NCBI GenBank assembly: GCA_933228675.1
Contig: OW121742.1
Span: forward strand, 125,589,983 to 125,653,982
Length of the DNA: 64,000 bases
Source of the DNA: Stomorhina lunata
Taxonomy: Eukaryota; Arthropoda; Insecta; Diptera; Rhiniidae
Reading direction: 5' to 3'
The translations under genes were made by a program, and so were the position numbers. Positions 58,375-64,000 of this stretch are shown here, piece by piece. How positions within the stretch are numbered: the first letter of the stretch is position 1; each line of letters begins with the position of its first letter. Under the pieces are notes generated by a model. It ran no database searches. It was given only the letters and a program-made list of their open reading frames with translations, and was not told the origin of the DNA.

Positions 58375-60196
58375 AAAAAAAGTTAACGTTTTTATTCAAT
58401 TTAAACAGGCCAAGGCAAATTAAAACCCAGTATTTATGGTAATAACTTTATAACAGTCGTTTTTTTAATTTTGTTTGCAATGATGGGCACTGCTATTTAC
58501 TAATTTTTTGTTTGTACTGGCAATACTAAAAGTTTGCTACTGGTGCGACGAATTAAGCTAGTTTTTAAAATTTCACCTTGGAGCTAAACTTCGTAAGAAC
58601 TCGTCTCAAGTTTGATTTCATTGAGTGTTGTATTTTTAAGTGCTTCAGTCTACCATCAAGCGTAATCAAACGAATCATTGAAATACACATAGTTTATGTG
58701 TTATCATGCTTTGGAGAATTTGTAGAGAATTTTTAGTAAAAACAAGGCGAATAAGTAAAATGTACCCAGAAAATACAACCGTGTTTGCTTTTATTTTGCA
58801 AAAACAAAATTTTTTTGTTTGAACAACTACACTAGTTGTTCTTCTTTGTTTTACTGTCAAATCTCATTGGCTTTTATCAAGTAGTTGTGTGTTAGACGAT
58901 TTTTATTGAGAAAAAAACAAATATTTAAATAATAAAAATAAAGTGCATTAATAAAAATTAAAAAGACAACAAATTCAATTGCTGGGAAGCAAGGAATTTT
59001 TCTAGCAGAGCTAGAAAGCAGCAAAGTTTGTGAAACCATTTATAGCTTTATTTCTTTAAATGTATGCAAGTGTAAGAGAAGAAAAAAATCTAAATTTTTC
59101 AATGCATTAAAAGCAAAATAACCAATAAATATAGACAATAGTAAGAAGAAAATAAAGAAAAATTAAAAAAAAAGAAAAACTATACACATCTACAAATAAA
59201 CTTATGATATATGCATGTACATATGTAAAGTTGAATTAATAAAAAGAATAGGAAAGGAAAGAAAATATTTGTATAAAGCGAAAAGTTAAAAAGAGAATTA
59301 CAATAAAAGAGATTGGAACTATAAAAGTATTTTTATGTACAAGACAATTATTTTTTTCGGTGTAAAAGTTAAAAGTGTTTGCTAGAGTGTGTAAGTGTGA
59401 AAAAATAAAAGAAATAATGGAAAAAAACTATTATTACTCCCAATTATTGTTTCACTTGCATTCGATAGTGAGTCTCAGCTGAAATAAAGAAACTGAACTT
59501 CTATTTTTGTGTTGTGAAGAAAAGAACATTTTTGAGTTGGCCTTAATTAGATTCCAACTACATATTTGTGTTACAAAAAAAATTAAAGAATTGCAGCTGT
59601 TGTATTACAATCAAGTTAATTAGACAGTAAATTCAAGTGCTTACCTTAGGAATACCTAAAAAAAGAGGTGAGCTCCTTATCTGAAAAGATGAAATAATTG
59701 GAGTGGGCATTACAAAAATTGTTACAAAATCTTGAAAAGGAGTCCAAGATTAACATAAATTACATAAAAACTTGTTCTTTTTTAATTTTTTTTTCTTTTT
59801 GTGTGTTTTTTTTTCTAATTTTTTATTTGTCATATTTATTGTTTTGAGATATGTAGTCATTCAGTCGTGTATATGGTGGCCACCATTGCATTTGAATTGG
59901 GTCGTAATTTTCATAATTCGTATTTGCCACGAATATTGTGTGTATGCAGCAGCACTGTGTTTGTTGTACATTGGTTTGTGTTTGTGTGGTTATCCGTTAT
60001 ATGCATTTAGGTTAGAATTAGTCGATCAGCTGTAAAATGTCATCACTTACTGCAATGTAAGCATTGCCATATTATTTGATGTAAAACAAAGAACAGAAAA
60101 AAAACAGCAACAAGGGAACAAATATAATAAGGGAATTCAATAAGAAAACTTTTTATTGGTGTTGTACAGCTTCAACAAGCCAAGGAGTTTTGCTAC
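58375..60196 (+). promoter_or_regulatory. Non-coding region, likely upstream part of the WDR26-like gene
   Basis: A-rich leader-like sequence from about 58880 to 59760. A short candidate start exon is 60038-60053 (ATGTCATCACTTACTGCAAT followed by a gtaagc donor near 60052), which could supply the missing start of the 61811-62953 frame. This is only one possibility. Confidence 0.35.
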
Positions 60197-60720
60197 TTAA
60201 CTGGAGAAGTCTACAAATACTCGGGAATAACTAAAGTTAGGTTGGTGGTACAGTTGAAAATGTGAGGTATAATGGGGAAGCTGACCGACCACATGCTGAA
60301 CATAAGTTGGGCACGACATGTCTTGTGCTGACCTAAAAGACTGTTGTTCCACCCCGATCTTATTTGCTCCAGAACGACACTTGTTTTCATGTAAATTATT
60401 TTCCATTTCTGCTGCGGATGTCCCAGGTTTCTTTAATATATGTACATAAATGTGCTGAGTTTTCATAATATTGTGCTCCTTTATTGGAAGGGCCATTTTT
60501 CTTTCTAAAGACAGGCAGCCTGTGATTTTTCGTATGGCTGCAATATTTTTGTAGGTAGACAGCATCATTTCTTTGTCCATTCCCCAAGGAGAGCGGCATG
60601 TGCTTAAGGACCATGTTTTCGCACCGTAGTTTATGGGGGACTGCCAAAGGCTATCAAAATGTGACTTAAGATTTTTTACGTTCAGTAAAGAAATTGTGGA
60701 TGACATTTAAATGACAACAG
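60197..60720 (-). mobile_element. Decayed LINE reverse-transcriptase fragment (second family)
   Basis: Minus-strand translation gives MLSTYKNIAAIRKITGCLSL and LPIKEHNIMKTQ. This is the 'YKNI...AALRTITGCLL..LPVKEHN.M' block that I recall from the post-RT region of Jockey/I-like LINEs. Followed by SCPTYVQHVVGQLPHYTSHF. It is interrupted and inactive, and differs from the LINE family at 13245 and 32690. Confidence 0.75.
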
Positions 60721-61157
60721 GTATAACTTTCTGTCCGTCTGGCCGTCTTCATTTTGGTGCAGTCGCCAGCGTATAATATCATTTTAATGACATCCGACAA
60801 AGAGTTAAATTTGCAGATGTAGAATTTAAGCAGGAGTAGCGACAGAAACTCCAAGTTTGAGTATACGTTAATTGGAGTGTTGTGTCTCCAGACTATTAAC
60901 GTTTGACGACCTTCCAGATAATTTACTGCAGGATATTCAGGAAGAGGAAGTTAACAGCTAAAGCACCATTACGCGCGCTACTTTACAAGGGATCTGCTGG
61001 TAATAAACTTGCAAAAGTTAACGAAGCCTTGTAAAGTACTTATGAGATTTTCTTGGAAACGTAACTTTGACATAGGCTTGTTATTGTGGAGTTAACAGAC
61101 AGAAGATGGAAGGAAAGATTTTGGTTGTTCAACTTGAAATGTTAAGTTCCACTAACA

Positions 61158-61338
61158 CTTAGTACGATTCCGTATTAAATACCACCTTATCGGTTTTTGG
61201 AAATATTATTTTTGTTCCTGTACTATAACGAAACAACCCAAACTTACTTAAAAGTGTTCCTGTACAAAATTTTCAACAGAAATTGTTGTTAAGTAATTTC
61301 TGACTCTTAAGTTGTTTCTTTGGAGTACGGGACAAATA
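61158..61338. mobile_element. Possible small TIR element
   Basis: 'gttcctgtactataacgaaa' (61215-61234) faces 'gttgtttctttggagtacgg' with gac (about 61311-61333), forming an imperfect inverted repeat. The left end also matches, inverted, 'gtagtttcgttaacgtacgg' with gaacac at 31171-31196 in the last M6 intron, so the sequence is dispersed. Confidence 0.45.
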
Positions 61339-61368
61339 CATGAAATAAATATTAATATTTATTTCATG
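61339..61368. repeat. Perfect 30-bp palindrome between 10-bp direct repeats
   Basis: catgaaataaatatt followed by its exact reverse complement (61339-61368). gggacaaata precedes it (61329-61338) and recurs at 61368-61377. Confidence 0.93.
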
Positions 61369-61810
61369 GGACAAATATAATAAACTTTAATTCGTTTTTA
61401 AACAAACTTCAGTTTTTATTTATTTGAATAAAAATTTTATTTACACATTTCATTTGTTAATACACACTAATATTTTTTCTTTATTTCATTTATAATCGAA
61501 GAAAATAAAATAATTAAAAAAAAAATCATTTAGAAATTACATTTTTCTTTTGTTTACAGTTTTTGCCGTTGTACCCCCCATTGTACGTCTTAACAATTCT
61601 TGTGGATTCCAAGCAATTTTCCATTTAAGTAATTTAACCAGCTGTGTGTCAAAAAGAAATACAAAAAGAGACACAATAAGCGCACCTGACGAGGTCGCTC
61701 ATAGCGCTTGCGGCTGAAAGTTTTTGAAAGATAGAGAATCTTTAAAGGTAATAAAGAAATCGCAAGGCAGAAAGACAAAGAGCTAACAAAGAAAACAGAA
61801 ATTAACGTAG
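61369..61810. other. Spacer before the WDR26-like exon
   Basis: AT-rich sequence; may be intron or 5' UTR of the following gene. Nothing else recognised. Confidence 0.4.
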
Positions 61811-62953
61811 GGAGGTGAGAGTAGCAGTGGTCCTCGTTGGAGTGCGTGTTTTATAAAGAGACTCAAAATTGATAGAAATAACAAAAAAGCTGCTGCAACT
61901 GGTGCCTCATCTGAGGACCAGCCGCCGCGCAAAAAAGGACGACGTTCAGCAGCAGGAGGTGCCACCACATCATCAGCCGCAGCCGCCGCAGCAGCAGTAG
62001 GAACGAATACAACGACAATAATAGCAGCAATACCAATAACGACTTCAACAGCAACAGTAACACCAGCACAGGCAGGTTCGTCGGGTACAAACAACAGTAG
62101 TACGAGTCTCAGTTCGTTTGTGTCCATAGACACAGAAACAGCAACAACCTCAAGAGCGGCTGCACAACAACAACTGCAGACACGCAATCAAAATAATCGC
62201 GAAAAACAAGTAAAAGGTGAATCAGTAAATAACAATCAAAACACAAACAGCAAGAGCAGCACTAGCAATAATAACAAACCAACAAATACCAGCAGCAGTA
62301 ATATCAGCAATAACAATAAAGTAAATCGCAATACAACAGCAGGACACGAAGAAAAAAGAAAACTGCCCCAGGACGGCGGCGAAAGCGGGCGAAAACGAGG
62401 CAGTGGTAGTTTAGAAGGCGAGCCCTCAAGTTCTAAGACGAATATGCAAAATTCTGCTTTGAATCCTTCCACATCTTCATCGAGTGCCTCATCGTTCAGT
62501 GCTTCGACCGTGGAAAGTGGGGCAGCCATGCCCAATTCCGCTCCCGCCGCTGGCAGTAGTAGCAGTCATGCCACTGACTCCTCTGCTGCCGGCTCTTCGA
62601 GTGTCAATAACTCGTCTACATCCACCAATGGACACGATTCCAAACACAATGGATTCACTGCCAACAATACTAATAACAACAACATTAACAACAATAGCAG
62701 CACAGAGGCGCCTAACGACGCCTGCGATGACCAAAATAATCATGAAGTAGCAAACAAGACAATTTCCTGGTTAGGCAAGTCCAATCAGGAAATAATACGT
62801 CTTATTGGCCAATACTTGCAAGACTTAGGTTTAGAGAAATCTGTCAAAACTCTAATGACAGAGTCTGGGTGCTATTTGGAACATCCTTCGGCTACGAAAT
62901 TTCGTGAACATGTCTTATCAGGAGAATGGAATAAGGCAGATGCAGATCTAAAG
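61811..62953 (+). CDS. WDR26 / CG7611 homologue, N-terminal coding exon (partial)
   Basis: Scaffold of the CTLH (GID-like) ubiquitin-ligase complex; WD40 repeats are expected in later exons outside the window. The frame is open from 61811 (after a stop at 61808) to the donor at 62954 (AAG|GTGAGT), phase 0. It has no ATG before residue MQNSALNPS (about 62443), so the true start is probably in an upstream exon; a possible acceptor is the 'ag' at 61874-61875. The low-complexity N-terminal part has PPRKKGRR, poly-Ala, Asn/Ser/Gln runs and [18 protein letters not shown]. The exon ends with the LisH/CTLH-type region: [20 protein letters not shown], then [20 protein letters not shown] and [18 protein letters not shown], highly similar to WDR26 ([10 protein letters not shown] is diagnostic). 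Confidence 0.88.
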
Positions 62954-64000
62954 GTGAGTGAACGAGAAAAACAATAAATAACAAACAAAACAAAGTGCAA
63001 AATACCAAAGTAAACTGAAATACATTTTCACTTAAGTAACATTACCGTCTGTGTGTCAGTCACTTCACTTGCCAGGCAGTTTGTTTGTCCGCCTATCCTT
63101 CCTTTCGTCCCTCTAGTGTAAATGAAACAGTGGGTGTATTTCTAAATTTTATTCATTCAAGTTGTATGTTTATTTTGAATTTTGTATGAATATAGTTTGT
63201 GTTGTTTTCAAGTTGTACATTGCTTTTTTTGGTTTTAATATTTTAGGTATTTTTTTTACGTCTTTACCAATAATATTTCTTGTTATTGTTAAAATTTTCA
63301 GTATTTTTTCTACGTTTTTTCTTTACCCTTAGCTCTATTATTTCCGTGATAATCGCTCTTTGTTTACTTTGTTGGTCATATAAATTTCTTTAATTTGATG
63401 GATTTTTTTCTTCTTTCTGCTTAACTCTCTAACTCTCTCTCTCTCTTTATATATCCCATAAATACTGTCAATGCAATGCTTTTAGAAATTATGTTAGAGC
63501 TTTTTGAAGTTTACAAAGGCAGAACTATTTTTAGTATAGAATCTGGGTCATCAGAATAAGTTTAGTTCATTTTTTAAAACATGGTATTTATACAGGCTGA
63601 AATATTTAGATAGTTCCTACAAACATAAATAGACTACTAATCGGCCCACCTAGATTTGTAGTGATGTAGTGATGTTTATCAAATTGACCTACTTTATCAT
63701 TTTCTTATTTATTTTCTTAACTCCTAGTGCTTTTTGAAATTCGAAAGTTGACAATTCTAATTTATTTTTACTCTCTTTGTTATCTTTTTGTTTTTATTTA
63801 CTTTTTGTATATAATTAAACTCCCCTTTCTCTTCCACCCCAACAAGTGTTTAAAATTTGTTTTACCATCATCATAACATTGATTTTTAGTTTTCTTTATA
63901 CTATTGCATTCATATTATTATTTGCTGAAAGCAGTTATAGCCAGCAGCAGTTGCTGCAGAAATTGACAGTGTCAGGTGTAACTAGAACGTCAATACTCGC
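62954..64000 (+). other. Intron of the WDR26-like gene
   Basis: AT-rich intron from the donor at 62954 to the window end. Contains a (CT)n run near 63425-63447. No further exon recognised. Confidence 0.6.

Noticed and set aside
61783..62743. Val/Leu-rich minus-strand frames opposite the WDR26-like exon
   Set aside because: Complement of Ala/Ser/Asn codon runs; the apparent hydrophobic helices are an artefact.

Overview
The window is nuclear DNA of a higher (cyclorrhaphan) fly, probably a calyptrate such as a blowfly. The genes are split by short GT-AG introns (about 50-80 bp), the non-coding DNA is very AT-rich, every recognisable protein matches a Drosophila counterpart, and the long gaps are full of decayed LINEs, mariner-like elements, foldback elements and AT-rich minisatellites. 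The organism call is inference. Several open frames begin at TTG, CTG or GTG; I trimmed these to the first plausible ATG. Exon borders were read by eye from splice consensus and reading phase. || Layout: a cationic amino-acid transporter (737-2833, -); a 1.5-kb minisatellite; lipoyl synthase Las (5673-7097, +), tail-to-tail with an unrecognised five-exon gene (7223-8837, -); the proteolipid-protein homologue M6 (+), whose alternative first exon at 11826 lies about 18 kb upstream of the shared exons (29764-31534); the centriole kinase SAK/PLK4 (35532-38382, -); the transcription kinase Cdk12 (41669-49492, +), with an intronless secreted-protein gene nested on the other strand of its third intron (44425-46002, -); the DNA-end-binding protein Ku70/Irbp (55528-57405, -); and the first visible coding exon of a WDR26/CG7611 homologue (61811-62953, +), which continues past the window. 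|| These are separate housekeeping and neural genes with no operon-like logic: amino-acid uptake, lipoate cofactor synthesis, myelin-proteolipid-like membrane protein, centriole duplication, Pol II CTD phosphorylation, double-strand-break repair and a CTLH-type WD40 adaptor. || The most unusual structure is inside the long M6 intron: two tandem arrays of one repeat of about 105-135 bp (16556-18110 and 19778-21110), lying in opposite orientation about 1.7 kb apart. Any transcript of the intron could fold them into a very long hairpin; the layout also resembles a Foldback-type transposon. Other points of note are the 4-nt coding first exon of M6 (a gene structure I recall from vertebrate PLP1), a 43-bp-arm palindromic MITE (51684-51812), a tRNA-derived SINE interrupted by a 5'-truncated LINE with a 13-bp target-site duplication, two mariner copies sharing one internal deletion junction, and a 30-bp perfect palindrome.
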